Shown: positions 36,711 through 45,337 of the stretch, piece after piece
Position numbering within the stretch: the first letter of the stretch is position 1
Layout of the letters: each line of letters opens with the position of its first letter
DNA from: Variovorax sp. Root411
GTDB taxonomy: Bacteria; Pseudomonadota; Gammaproteobacteria; Burkholderiales; Burkholderiaceae_C
Length of the DNA stretch: 64,000 nucleotides
Assembly: GCF_001425205.1 (NCBI RefSeq)
Contig: NZ_LMDW01000001.1
Coordinates: 187,928-251,927, forward strand
Direction: 5' to 3'
Made by a program: the position numbers and the translations under genes
Notes under the pieces: generated by a model
Databases searched by the model: none
Told to the model about the DNA's origin: nothing
Seen by the model: the letters and a program-made list of their open reading frames with translations, nothing else

Positions 36711-37667
36711 ATGAACCAACTCGATGCTCTCCGCCAATGGACCACGGTGGTCGCCGACACCGGCGACTTCAAGCAGCTCGGCGTTTCCAAGCCGCAGGAC
36801 GCGACCACCAACCCGTCGCTGATCCTCAAGGCCGTGCAGAAGCCCGAATACCGGCCGCTGCTCGACGAAACCGTGAAGAAGCACGCCGGCAAGCCGCTCG
36901 ACGAGGTCATCGATCGCCTGCTGGTGCGCTTCGGCAGCGAAATCCTCTCGATCATTCCGGGCCGCGTGTCGACCGAGGTCGATGCCCGCCTCTCGTTCGA
37001 CACCGCCGCGACAGTGACGCGAGGCGAGCGCATCGTGGCGCTCTACAAGGCCGAGGGCATCGACACCGAGAAGCGCCTGCTCATCAAGGTGGCTTCCACC
37101 TGGGAGGGCATCGAGGCCGCGCGCATCCTCCAGCAGAAGGGCATTCGCACCAACCTCACGCTGCTGTTCTCGTTCGCGCAGGCCGTGGCCTGTGCCGATG
37201 CGGGCGTGCAGCTGATCTCGCCCTTCGTGGGCCGCATCTACGACTGGTACAAGAAGTCGGCCGGCGCCAAGTGGGACGAAGCGGCCAGCGCCGGCGCCAA
37301 CGACCCGGGCGTCAAGTCGGTGCGGGAAATCTTCAACTACTACAAGCAGCACGGCATCAAGACCGAGGTGATGGGCGCGAGCTTTCGCAACGTGGGGCAG
37401 ATCCAGGCGCTGGCCGGCTGCGACCTGCTGACCATCAGCCCCGAACTGCTGGCCGAGCTGGCCGCGAGCAACGAGCCGCTGCAGCACGCGCTCGACGCCA
37501 AGGCCGCACCCGGGGGCGACATCGCCAAGGTCAGCTACGACGAGGCGGGCTTCCGCTTTGCGCTGAACGAAGACGCCATGGCCACCGAGAAGCTCGCGGA
37601 AGGCATCCGCGCCTTCGCAGCCGACGCGGTGAAGCTCGAAAAACTCATGCAGGAAAGCGGCAAGTAA
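36711..37667 (+). CDS. tal: transaldolase
   Basis: 318-residue transaldolase of the TalB type, moving a dihydroxyacetone unit between sedoheptulose 7-phosphate and glyceraldehyde 3-phosphate. The N-terminal motif is [12 protein letters not shown] (about 30-41), and the Schiff-base lysine is in [13 protein letters not shown] (Lys126). Length matches TalB. There is no Shine-Dalgarno sequence before ATG 36711, but GATAAT at 36699-36704 could be a -10 box giving a leaderless mRNA. A 19-codon frame (ATG 36644, TAA 36701) precedes it and may be chance. pgi follows 2 bp after its stop. Confidence 0.96.
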   Translation: MNQLDALRQWTTVVADTGDFKQLGVSKPQDATTNPSLILKAVQKPEYRPLLDETVKKHAGKPLDEVIDRLLVRFGSEILSIIPGRVSTEVDARLSFDTAATVTRGERIVALYKAEGIDTEKRLLIKVASTWEGIEAARILQQKGIRTNLTLLFSFAQAVACADAGVQLISPFVGRIYDWYKKSAGAKWDEAASAGANDPGVKSVREIFNYYKQHGIKTEVMGASFRNVGQIQALAGCDLLTISPELLAELAASNEPLQHALDAKAAPGGDIAKVSYDEAGFRFALNEDAMATEKLAEGIRAFAADAVKLEKLMQESGK

Positions 37668-37669
37668 AC

Positions 37670-39223
37670 ATGGCCATGACCCTTCGCTGCGACCATGCGC
37701 CGGCCTGGGCGCAACTCCAGTCCAGCTTCGAAACGGCGGGCCGCCAGTTCGACGTGCGCCACGCCTTCGTGGACGACGCGAACCGCTTTGCGCGTTTCAG
37801 CCAAGAGGCGCCGTATGTCTTCGCCGACCTGTCGAAGAACCTGATCGACGCACGCACCGAGGAGCTGCTGCTCGCGCTGGCCCGCGAATGCGGCCTCGAG
37901 GCGCACCGCGATGCCATGTTCGCGGGCGAGCACATCAACGTCACCGAAGACCGCGCCGTGCTGCACACGCTGCTGCGCGCGCCGGCCGATGCGCCGACCG
38001 GTCCGAAGACCGCGAACGAGCTGCGCGAGGTGCACGCCACGCTCGACGCGATGCTGGCCTATGCAGAGAAGGTGCGCGGCGACCACACGATCACCGACGT
38101 GGTCAACATTGGCATCGGCGGCTCCGACCTCGGCCCGCAGATGGCGGTGCTGGCGCTGGCCGAGTTCGCCGCGCCGGGCAAGCGCTTCCACTTCGTCTCG
38201 AACGTCGATGGCCACGAGCTGGCCGGCGTGCTGCAGGGCCTGGCGCCCGAGCACACGCTGTTCCTCATCGCCTCGAAGACCTTCACCACGGCCGAGACGA
38301 TGACCAACGCGCGGTCCGCGAAGCGCTGGTACGAGCAGTCGGGCGGCAGGGACATCGCGGGCCATTTCGCGGCGCTCACCACCAACGTGGAAGCGGCGAG
38401 GGAGTTCGGCATCGACACCACCTTCGGCTTCTGGGACTGGGTCGGCGGCCGCTATTCGCTGTGGTCGGCCATCGGCTTGCCGATTGCGCTGGCCATCGGC
38501 GCCGAGGGCTTTCGCCGGCTGCTGGCGGGCGCGCATGCGATGGACGAGCACTTCCGCACCGCGCCGCTCGAGAAGAACCTGCCGGTGCGGCTGGGCCTGC
38601 TCGACGTCTGGTACCGCAACTTCCACAAGTTCACGAGCCGCAGCATCGCGCCGTACCACAGCGCGCTCAAGCGCGTGCCGGCCTACCTGCAGCAGCTCGA
38701 GATGGAAAGCAACGGCAAGCAGGTCGACGCGAGCGGCAAGCCCGTGGCCTTTGGCACTTCGCCCGTGCTGTGGGGCGAGCCCGGCACCAACGGCCAGCAC
38801 GCCTACTTCCAGATGCTGCACCAGGGCACCGACGTGATCCCGCTCGAATTCGTGGCGGTGCGCGACGCGGCGCACGACCTCGAAGGCCACCACCCCAAGC
38901 TGCTGGCCAACGCGCTCGCGCAGGCGCAGGCGCTGATGGTCGGCAAGCTCGACGAAGGCGGCCACAAGAACTTCCCGGGCAACCGGCCGAGCACCTTCTT
39001 CGTGTTCGAGAAGCTCACGCCCGAATCGCTGGGCGCCTTCCTCGCGATGTACGAACACCGCGTGTTCACCAGCGGCGCGCTGTGGGGCATCAACAGCTTC
39101 GACCAGTGGGGCGTGGAGCTGGGCAAGGTGCTCGCACGCGACATCGAGCCGCGCCTGGCCTCGGGCGACGTCGCGGGGCTCGATGCCTCGACGGCGGGGC
39201 TGTTGAAGCGGCTGGGAAACTGA
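37670..39223 (+). CDS. pgi: glucose-6-phosphate isomerase
   Basis: 517-residue isomerase interconverting glucose 6-phosphate and fructose 6-phosphate. Signatures are VVNIGIGGSDLGPQM near 143-157, the phosphate-binding FLIASKTFTTAETM near 200, the GEPGTNGQHAYFQMLHQGT segment (about 363-381) with the catalytic Glu/His region, and the C-terminal INSFDQWGVELGK. The chosen ATG is 37670 (MAMTLRC); an ATG two codons later is equally possible. It is 2 bp after tal, so tal-pgi form one unit; with zwf upstream, three central sugar-phosphate enzymes surround an ABC importer. Confidence 0.97.
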   Translation: MAMTLRCDHAPAWAQLQSSFETAGRQFDVRHAFVDDANRFARFSQEAPYVFADLSKNLIDARTEELLLALARECGLEAHRDAMFAGEHINVTEDRAVLHTLLRAPADAPTGPKTANELREVHATLDAMLAYAEKVRGDHTITDVVNIGIGGSDLGPQMAVLALAEFAAPGKRFHFVSNVDGHELAGVLQGLAPEHTLFLIASKTFTTAETMTNARSAKRWYEQSGGRDIAGHFAALTTNVEAAREFGIDTTFGFWDWVGGRYSLWSAIGLPIALAIGAEGFRRLLAGAHAMDEHFRTAPLEKNLPVRLGLLDVWYRNFHKFTSRSIAPYHSALKRVPAYLQQLEMESNGKQVDASGKPVAFGTSPVLWGEPGTNGQHAYFQMLHQGTDVIPLEFVAVRDAAHDLEGHHPKLLANALAQAQALMVGKLDEGGHKNFPGNRPSTFFVFEKLTPESLGAFLAMYEHRVFTSGALWGINSFDQWGVELGKVLARDIEPRLASGDVAGLDASTAGLLKRLGN

Positions 39224-39365
39224 AGAATCCGGACGCGGATTCGCTGGACGGCTCTTGCAATAAGCCGTTTGTTTGCGTACGAATGGCCGAGTTTGCCGTT
39301 GGAAGATGCATCGATATGATCGGCCCGGGGAAATTTCCCTGGGACCCATCAAGAGGAGTCGATCA

Positions 39366-39698
39366 ATGGATTTTCAAACAGCGGTCAAGACTTGTTTCAG
39401 CAAATACGCCGATTTCAACGGGCGCGCATCGCGCTCGGAATATTGGTGGTTCGTGCTGGCCGAGGTCATCGTGCTCATCGTCGCGAGCCTCATCCATCAG
39501 TTCGTGTACGTCATCGCGGCGCTGGGTTTCCTGCTGCCCGCACTGGCCGTGGGTGCGCGCCGCCTGCATGACATCGGCAAGAGCGGCTGGCTCCAGTTGT
39601 TGATGCTCATCCCGATCGTCAATCTCGTGCTGATCTATTTCTACGTGCAGCCCTCCCAACCCGAGGCCAACCCGCACGGCGCGCCGGCGAGCGCCTGA
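39366..39698 (+). CDS. DUF805 inner-membrane protein
   Basis: 110-residue protein of the DUF805 family. The start pattern MDFQTAVKTCFSKYADFNGR, the central ASRSEYWWF and the ARRLHDIGKSGWLQL motif are diagnostic. Two to three membrane helices are at about 30-50, 55-65 and 85-100. The function of the family is unknown. The ATG has a good ribosome site (AGAGGAG, 8 bases upstream). A near-palindrome CCCGGGGAAATTTCCCTGGG at 39324-39343 lies in its leader. A terminator hairpin follows its stop. Confidence 0.85.
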   Translation: MDFQTAVKTCFSKYADFNGRASRSEYWWFVLAEVIVLIVASLIHQFVYVIAALGFLLPALAVGARRLHDIGKSGWLQLLMLIPIVNLVLIYFYVQPSQPEANPHGAPASA

Positions 39699-39729
39699 GC
39701 TTTGCAGCGGCGCGCGCAGCGCCGGATCG

Positions 39730-40782
39730 TCAGGGCCGCGCAAGCGGCCCTTTTTCCTGGCCGCTCGCCATGCGCACGCACAGGTCGAAGGCCTGCTGCA
39801 GCCCCTCGATGTTCGCGATGCCCCGGCCCGCGATGTCGAATGCACTGCCGCTGGCCGACGTGGCCACCGGCACCGGCAGGCCGCCATGCAGGGTCACGCC
39901 CTGCTCGAAGCCCATGAGCTTCATCGCGATCTGGCCCTGGTCGTGGTACATCGACACCACCGCGTCGACGTCGCCGCGGCGCGCGCCGATGAACACCGTG
40001 TCGGGCGAGAACGGGCCGCGTGCGTCGAAGCCCTCGGCGCGCAGCCGCTCGACGGCGGGCGCGATGATCTCGATTTCCTCCATGCCGATGGAGCCGCCGT
40101 CGCCCGCGTGCGGGTTGAGCCCCGTCACCGCGATGCGCGGATGCGCCACGCCCGCGCGGCGCAGCGCCGAGGCGATGATCTTCACGGCGTCGCTCACGCC
40201 CTGCACGGTGATGTGGCTGGCCACGTCCTTCAGCGGAATGTGCGAGGTCACGCGTGAGGTCCACAGCGAACCGGTGAGGTTGAACTCGCAGACGAAGCCC
40301 GTCACCGCGAAGCGCTCCTGCATGTAGCGCAGCTCGTCCTCGTGCACGAGGCCGCCCAGGCGCAGCGAATGCTTGTTGAGCGGCGCAAAGAGAATCCCCT
40401 CGGCCTGCCCGCGGCGTACCGCCAGCGTGGCCAGTTCCAGCGCCTCGAACGAAGCCCGGCCGGACTGTTCGTTCGACTCGCCGGGCACCGGCTCCTGTCC
40501 CTGCATCCAGTCGCGTGCGAGCAGGCTGGGCCGGCCGTCCTCGAAATGCAGCTCGTCGAGGCTCTCGACCTGCAGCGGGGCCAGCTTCAGGCCTGCCACG
40601 CGCTCGCCGGCGGCCAGCACCACCGGATCGGCGATCAGCAGCACGCGCGCGGCGTCCAGGTTGCGCTGGCGCGCCAGCAGCTTCACGGCCATTTCGGGGC
40701 CGACGCCGCCGGGGTCGCCGAGCAGCACGGCGATGCGGGGTTTGGCGGAGATCACGCTCGGCGTCTTGGGTGGGGTGGGCAT
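39730..40782 (-). CDS. PdxA-family dehydrogenase (probable catabolic paralogue)
   Basis: 350-residue NAD-dependent dehydrogenase of the PdxA family (4-hydroxythreonine-4-phosphate dehydrogenase, terephthalate dihydrodiol dehydrogenase and relatives). Family motifs seen are IAVLLGDPGGVGPEM (about 17-31), the metal histidine regions SHIPLKDVASHIT and GLNPHAGDGGSIGMEE, and YHDQGQIAMKL. The usual DHGTALD/HGSA motif near the end is altered to ATSASGSAFDIAG, lacking the histidine. Together with the adjacent Bug receptor and LysR gene this suggests a catabolic role, not vitamin B6 synthesis. The C-terminal codons overlap the terminator of the convergent DUF805 gene. Confidence 0.8.
   Translation of the reverse strand: MPTPPKTPSVISAKPRIAVLLGDPGGVGPEMAVKLLARQRNLDAARVLLIADPVVLAAGERVAGLKLAPLQVESLDELHFEDGRPSLLARDWMQGQEPVPGESNEQSGRASFEALELATLAVRRGQAEGILFAPLNKHSLRLGGLVHEDELRYMQERFAVTGFVCEFNLTGSLWTSRVTSHIPLKDVASHITVQGVSDAVKIIASALRRAGVAHPRIAVTGLNPHAGDGGSIGMEEIEIIAPAVERLRAEGFDARGPFSPDTVFIGARRGDVDAVVSMYHDQGQIAMKLMGFEQGVTLHGGLPVPVATSASGSAFDIAGRGIANIEGLQQAFDLCVRMASGQEKGPLARP
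39733..39755 (+). terminator. Rho-independent terminator of the DUF805 gene, inside the pdxA 3' end
   Basis: GGGCCGC-GCAA-GCGGCCC followed by TTTTT. The hairpin is identical in stem and loop to the groEL terminator at 53764-53785. It overlaps the last codons of the convergent PdxA-family gene. Confidence 0.85.
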
Positions 40783-40838
40783 GGTGTCGGTTGGAGGCGG
40801 TTAAAGAAAAAGGGGAAACAAGGGGAGCAAGGGCCGGC

Positions 40839-41813
40839 TCATTCGGCCTTGATGTTGGCGTCGCGCACGAGCTGGCCGTAGTGGTCGAACTCCTGCCTGT
40901 TCATCGCCGCGAAGGGCTCGCCGGTCAGTGTGCCGGGTTCGCCGCCCAGCGCCTTGATGCGGGTCTGCACATCGGCCAGCTTCAGCGTGCGCACGAGTTC
41001 GGCGCTCAGCCGCTCGACCGCGGGGCGGGGCGTTCCGGCCGTCACGTAGAGGCCGTACCAGGTGGACACGTCGGCGCCCTTGATGCCCTGTTCGGCCAGC
41101 GTGGGCACGTCGGGCAGCTCGGGCGAGCGCTGCGGCGCGCTCACGGCCAGCGCGCGGAACTTGCCGGCCCTGATCTGGCCCATGGCCGAGGAGGTGCTGT
41201 CGAACATCATGTCGACCTCGCCCGAGATGATGTCGACGTGCGCCTGCGAGCTGCCCTTGTAGGGCACGTGGATCGACTTCATGCCGGTGGCCAGGTTGAA
41301 GGCCTCGCCGCCCACGTGCTGGGTGCTGCCGATGCCGGACGACGCGTACTTGAAACCGCCGGGTTTCGCCGCCATCGCCATCACCAGGTCTCTCACCGAC
41401 CTGTACGGCGAGTTCACGGACACCACCAGCACGTTGGGCATCACGGCCACCAGGCCCACGGGCTGCAGGTCTTTCAGCGGGTCGTACTTGAGCTTGAGGA
41501 TGTGCGGCGCCACCGCCTGCGCCGTGTTGGTGGCCAGCAGCAGCGTGGCGCCATCGGCCGGCGCGCGGGCCGTGAGTTCGCCGGCAATGGTGTTGGACGC
41601 GCCCGGCCGGTTCTCGACCACCACGGGCTGCTTGAGCGCTGGCGACAGCTTGTCGGCCAGCACGCGCGCGAGGATGTCGGTACCGCCGCCGGGCGAGGCG
41701 CCCACCATGATGCGCAGGGGCTTGTCGGGGTAGGCGGACTGGGCGCCGGCCGACGCCGCGACCAGCAGCGCGGCGGCCAGGCCTGCCGCGCGGGCCAGGG
41801 AGTAAAGCTTCAT
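40839..41813 (-). CDS. Bug/TctC-family substrate-binding protein
   Basis: 324-residue periplasmic receptor of the Bug family, which is greatly expanded in Burkholderiales and binds carboxylates. A signal peptide spans about residues 1-25 (ends SAGAQS), then YPDKPLRIMVGASPGGGTDILAR, the family hallmark, and AGELTARAPADGATLLLAT. The C-terminal lobe includes VPYKGSSQAHVDIISGEVD. No TctA/TctB membrane partner is nearby, as is common for orphan Bug proteins. It lies 56 bp upstream of the PdxA paralogue on the same strand and diverges from the LysR gene, so a LysR-controlled two-gene catabolic unit is plausible. Confidence 0.9.
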   Translation of the reverse strand: MKLYSLARAAGLAAALLVAASAGAQSAYPDKPLRIMVGASPGGGTDILARVLADKLSPALKQPVVVENRPGASNTIAGELTARAPADGATLLLATNTAQAVAPHILKLKYDPLKDLQPVGLVAVMPNVLVVSVNSPYRSVRDLVMAMAAKPGGFKYASSGIGSTQHVGGEAFNLATGMKSIHVPYKGSSQAHVDIISGEVDMMFDSTSSAMGQIRAGKFRALAVSAPQRSPELPDVPTLAEQGIKGADVSTWYGLYVTAGTPRPAVERLSAELVRTLKLADVQTRIKALGGEPGTLTGEPFAAMNRQEFDHYGQLVRDANIKAE

Positions 41814-41907
41814 CGGGTCGTCTCCTGCTTGTTGTGGGGACAGAGCGTACGGAGCTTCGCCATCCCGATCCAATCGAAAAAGCCCGAAGCTCCATATACT
41901 TTTGTGC

Positions 41908-42837
41908 ATGAACTCCGGCTCGACCGACGCCTCGCTGATGCTCCACGTGCGGCCGCGCCAGTTGCTGCTGCTGGCCCGGCTCGATGCCCACCGCCATCTC
42001 GGCCGCGCGGCCGAGGCCATGAACATCAGCCAGCCCGCGGCCACCAAGCTGCTGCAGCAGCTCGAAGACTCGCTCGGCGAAAAGCTCTTCGAGCGGCTGG
42101 CGCGCGGCATGGAGCCCACGCCCTACGGCGAGATCCTGATCCGCTATGCCCGCCGCGTGCTCAGCGACTTCGGCACCGCGCGCGAGGAGATGCTGGCCCT
42201 GCGCTCGGGCCTGAGCGGCGCCTTGCGCGTGGGCAGCGTGCCGGGCGCCGTGCCCGAACTGCTGGCGCCGGCGCTGGTGGAGTACCACCGCCGCCATCCG
42301 CAGGTGGCGGTGTCGGTGGTGGTCGAGACCAGCGACGTGATCCAGGCGCAGCTGGAGCAGGGCGATGTCGACCTCGTGCTGGGACGGCTCACCGACGGCC
42401 ATGACGAGGCGAAGTACGCGAGCGTGCCGTTGCTGGGCGAGTCGCAGGTGGTGGTGGTGCGCATCGCGCACCCGGTGTTCGAGCGCCCCACAGTCACGCT
42501 GGCCGAGATGGCGAACTGGTCCTGGGTGCTGCAGCCGCCGGGCTCGCCGCAGCGCGGGCGCTTCGAGGCGGCGATGCGCGAGGCGGGCATCCAGACGCGG
42601 CTCGACATCATCGAAACGGCATCGCCCATTGCCATCACCGCCTTGCTGGAAAGCTCCGACATGGCGGCCGTGATGCCCGCCTCGCAGGCCAGCCATTACG
42701 CCCGGCTGGGCGTGCTTCGCACCGTGCCGGTGGAACTGCCGGTGCGCGTGCCGCCGATTTGCCTCATCACCCGCGAGGACCGCGCGCTGTCGCCGGCCGC
42801 CGCCCAGTTCCGGCGTCAGTTGCTGGGCGGCGGCTGA
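41908..42837 (+). CDS. LysR-family transcriptional regulator
   Basis: 309-residue LysR regulator. The helix-turn-helix is at about 15-70 (HLGRAAEAMNISQPAATKLL, then LEDSLGEKLFERL), followed by the effector-binding domain with VGSVPGAVPELLAPALV near 110. It diverges from the Bug-PdxA pair and probably controls it. TATACT at 41895-41900 ends 7 bases before the ATG and there is no Shine-Dalgarno sequence, so a leaderless message is possible. A TTG two codons earlier is a less likely start. Confidence 0.9.
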   Translation: MNSGSTDASLMLHVRPRQLLLLARLDAHRHLGRAAEAMNISQPAATKLLQQLEDSLGEKLFERLARGMEPTPYGEILIRYARRVLSDFGTAREEMLALRSGLSGALRVGSVPGAVPELLAPALVEYHRRHPQVAVSVVVETSDVIQAQLEQGDVDLVLGRLTDGHDEAKYASVPLLGESQVVVVRIAHPVFERPTVTLAEMANWSWVLQPPGSPQRGRFEAAMREAGIQTRLDIIETASPIAITALLESSDMAAVMPASQASHYARLGVLRTVPVELPVRVPPICLITREDRALSPAAAQFRRQLLGGG

Positions 42838-42876
42838 AGCCTTTGGGTTGCCGATTTACATGCTGTCTTGCGTTAA

Positions 42877-42892
42877 CTAGGGAATTCACTAG
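42877..42892. promoter_or_regulatory. CTAGGGAATTCACTAG near-palindrome upstream of the polyol operon
   Basis: A 16-bp palindrome with one mismatched pair, centred on GAATTC, 125-140 bp upstream of the binding-protein gene. It is a candidate operator or activator site for the polyol operon. No experimental link to the AraC-type regulator is known to me. Confidence 0.35.
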
Positions 42893-43016
42893 CCGACTGG
42901 TGCATGAAAGTACTGGCATCAACTGCCCAAGTACCAAAACCGCAAGCGCGTTTCTCCAGAATCCGACCACGGCGACCCGACAAACAAGAGGGCGTCGCTC
43001 ACCTCTAGGAGACAAC

Positions 43017-44327
43017 ATGAAGCGTTTTCTGAAAGCGGGCCTCGTCCTCGCACTCATCGGCACGGGCGCGCTGTCCCAGGCCGCCACTGAACTCGTGATC
43101 GCGACCGTCAACAACGGCCACATGATCGAGATGCAGAAGCTCACTCCCTTCTTCGAGAAAGCCAACCCCGACATCAAGCTCAAGTGGGTCACGCTGGAAG
43201 AAGGCACGCTGCGCCAGCGCGTGACCACCGACATCGCCACCAAGGGCGGCCAGTTCGACGTGATGACCATCGGCCTGTACGAAACCCCGATCTGGTCGAA
43301 GAAGGGCTGGCTCAAGCCCATCGCCACCGACGCGGCCTATGACGTGGACGATCTGCTGCCCGCCATCCGCAACGGCCTGTCGACCGACGGCAAGCTGTAC
43401 GCCGCGCCGTTCTACGGCGAGAGCTCGATGCTCATGTACCGCAAGGACCTGGCCGACAAGGCGGGCATCAAGTTCCCCGAGCAGCCGACCTGGGCGCAGG
43501 TGAAGGAGTTCGCCGACAAAGTCAACGACCCGAAGGCCGGCGTGTACGGCATGTGCCTGCGCGGCAAGCCGGGCTGGGGCGACAACATGGCCTTCCTGAC
43601 CACGCTGGTGAACACCAACGGCGGCCAGTGGTTCGACATGCAGTGGAAGCCGCAGATCGACACCAAGGCCTGGAAGGACGCCATCACCTTCTACGTCGAC
43701 ATGATGAAGAAGGACGGCCCCCCGGGCGCCTCGGCCAACAGCTTCAACGAGAACCTCGCGCTGTTCAACGAAGGCAAGTGCGCCGCGTGGGTCGACGCGA
43801 CCATCGCGGCCTCGTTCATCAGCGACCCGAAGCAGTCGAAGGTGGCCGACAAGGTGGCCTTCGCGCAGGCGCCGACCGCCAGCACGCCGAAGGGCGCCAA
43901 CTGGCTGTGGTCGTGGAACCTCGCCATTCCGGCCAGCTCGTCGAAGGACGAGGCGGCGCAGAAGTTCATCAAGTGGGCGACCTCCAAGGACTACGTCAAC
44001 CTCGTGGCCAAGGAAACCGGCTGGGCCTCGGTGCCGACCGGCACGCGCAAGTCGACCTACGCGAACCCCGAGTTCCAGAAGGTGGCCAAGTTCGCCGAAG
44101 CGGAGAAGAAGGCCATCGACAGCGCGAACCTCACTGACAGCACGCTGCCCAAGTCGCCGTACGTCGGCGTGCAGTACGCGGCCATTCCCGAGTTCCAGGC
44201 CATCGGCGTGGCGGTGGGCCAGCAGATGAGCGCGGCGCTGTCGGGCAAGGTCACGGTGGACCAGGCGCTGAAGACCTCGCAGACGGCGGCGGAGCGGGAG
44301 ATGAAGAAGGCTGGGTACTACAAGTAA
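43017..44327 (+). CDS. mtlE: polyol ABC transporter substrate-binding protein (MtlE/SmoE-like)
   Basis: 436-residue periplasmic binding protein of the sugar-alcohol type. The signal peptide MKRFLKAGLVLALIGTGALSQA is followed by ATELVIATVNNGHMIEMQKL and GGQFDVMTIGLYETPIWSK, patterns of the mannitol/sorbitol branch. The AGGAG ribosome site lies 7 bases before the ATG. It leads a ten-gene operon for polyol uptake and breakdown whose order (mtlEFGKD with kinases and an AraC regulator) parallels the Pseudomonas fluorescens mannitol operon. A REP-like element separates it from mtlF, so the binding protein may be made in excess. The exact polyol (mannitol, sorbitol or arabitol) is not readable. Confidence 0.88.
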   Translation: MKRFLKAGLVLALIGTGALSQAATELVIATVNNGHMIEMQKLTPFFEKANPDIKLKWVTLEEGTLRQRVTTDIATKGGQFDVMTIGLYETPIWSKKGWLKPIATDAAYDVDDLLPAIRNGLSTDGKLYAAPFYGESSMLMYRKDLADKAGIKFPEQPTWAQVKEFADKVNDPKAGVYGMCLRGKPGWGDNMAFLTTLVNTNGGQWFDMQWKPQIDTKAWKDAITFYVDMMKKDGPPGASANSFNENLALFNEGKCAAWVDATIAASFISDPKQSKVADKVAFAQAPTASTPKGANWLWSWNLAIPASSSKDEAAQKFIKWATSKDYVNLVAKETGWASVPTGTRKSTYANPEFQKVAKFAEAEKKAIDSANLTDSTLPKSPYVGVQYAAIPEFQAIGVAVGQQMSAALSGKVTVDQALKTSQTAAEREMKKAGYYK

Positions 44328-44339
44328 GCCGCCTCCTTT

Positions 44340-44441
44340 CCCTCTCCCCCCGGGGAGAGGGTCAGGGTGAGGGGGCAGCAGCGCGTCCATGGCCGACGCC
44401 GCTTGCCCTCACCCCAACCCTCTCCCGCAAGCGGGAGAGGG
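44340..44441. repeat. BIME-like inverted pair of palindromes between mtlE and mtlF
   Basis: Two hairpins, CCCTCTCCCC / GGGGAGAGGG (44340-44361) and CCCTCTCCCGC-AA-GCGGGAGAGGG (44418-44441), are flanked inwardly by inverted copies of a TGCCCTCACCC-type segment, so the whole element is an inverted pair. This CCCTCACCCCAACCC type recurs widely as an intergenic repeat in proteobacteria (family knowledge). There is no T-run; it lies within the operon. Confidence 0.75.
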
Positions 44442-44466
44442 GGCCACAGCCAGAGAGGAACCCACA

Positions 44467-45324
44467 ATGAAACGACTCCTGCCCCGCGCCCTCATGGCGC
44501 CCGCCGTGCTCACGCTCTTCGCCTGGATGATCGTGCCGCTCGTGATGACGCTGTACTTCTCGCTGGTGAACTACAACCTCATGCAGCCCGGCGAACGCAC
44601 CTTCGCGGGCATCGAAAACTTTCACTACTTCGTCACCGACCCCGACTTCTGGCCGGCCACGTGGAACACGCTGCTGCTGATCGGCAGCGTGATCGTCATC
44701 ACGGTGGTGCTGGGCGTGCTGCTCGCGCTGCTGGTGAACGAGCCCTTCCCCGGGCGCGGCATCGTGCGGGTGCTGCTCATTTCCCCGTTCTTCGTCATGC
44801 CCACAGTCAATGCGCTGCTGTGGAAGCACATGATGATGAACCCGATCTACGGCGTGCTGGCCGACGTGTGGCGCGCCTTCGGCGCCCAGCCGGTCGACTG
44901 GCTCACCGACATGCCGCTGTTCTCGGTGATCGTCATGGTGGCGTGGCAGTGGCTGCCGTTCGCCTGCCTGATCTTCATCACCTCGCTGCAGTCGCTCGAC
45001 CGCGAGCAGATGGAAGCCGCGCGCATGGACGGCGCGAGTTCGGTCCAGCGCTTCTTCTACCTGACCATCCCGCACCTCGGGCGCCCGATGGCGGTGGTGA
45101 TCATGATCGAGATGATCTTCCTGCTCAGCGTGTTCGCCGAGATCGCCATCACCACCAACGGCGGCCCGGGCAACGAGAGCACGAACATGACCTACCTGAT
45201 CTTCAAGCAGTCGCTGATGAACTTCGACGTGGGCGTGGCCTCGGCCGGTGCGTTGTTCGCGGTGGTGCTGGCGAACATCGTGGCCGTGTTCCTCATTCGC
45301 ATCATCGGCAAGAACCTGGACTGA
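44467..45324 (+). CDS. mtlF: polyol ABC transporter permease (MtlF/SmoF-like)
   Basis: 285-residue MalF-type permease with six membrane helices, beginning MKRLLPRALMAPAVLTLFAW. The EAA loop is EQMEAARMDGASSVQRFFYL, followed by the final helices and TTNGGPGNESTNMTYLIFKQ, typical of polyol/sugar permeases. The ATG at 44467 has GAGAGGAACC upstream; an earlier in-frame ATG lies inside the repeat and is rejected. It pairs with the next permease, whose gene starts 13 bp after its stop. Confidence 0.9.
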   Translation: MKRLLPRALMAPAVLTLFAWMIVPLVMTLYFSLVNYNLMQPGERTFAGIENFHYFVTDPDFWPATWNTLLLIGSVIVITVVLGVLLALLVNEPFPGRGIVRVLLISPFFVMPTVNALLWKHMMMNPIYGVLADVWRAFGAQPVDWLTDMPLFSVIVMVAWQWLPFACLIFITSLQSLDREQMEAARMDGASSVQRFFYLTIPHLGRPMAVVIMIEMIFLLSVFAEIAITTNGGPGNESTNMTYLIFKQSLMNFDVGVASAGALFAVVLANIVAVFLIRIIGKNLD

Positions 45325-45337
45325 GGAGCGGCAAGCC

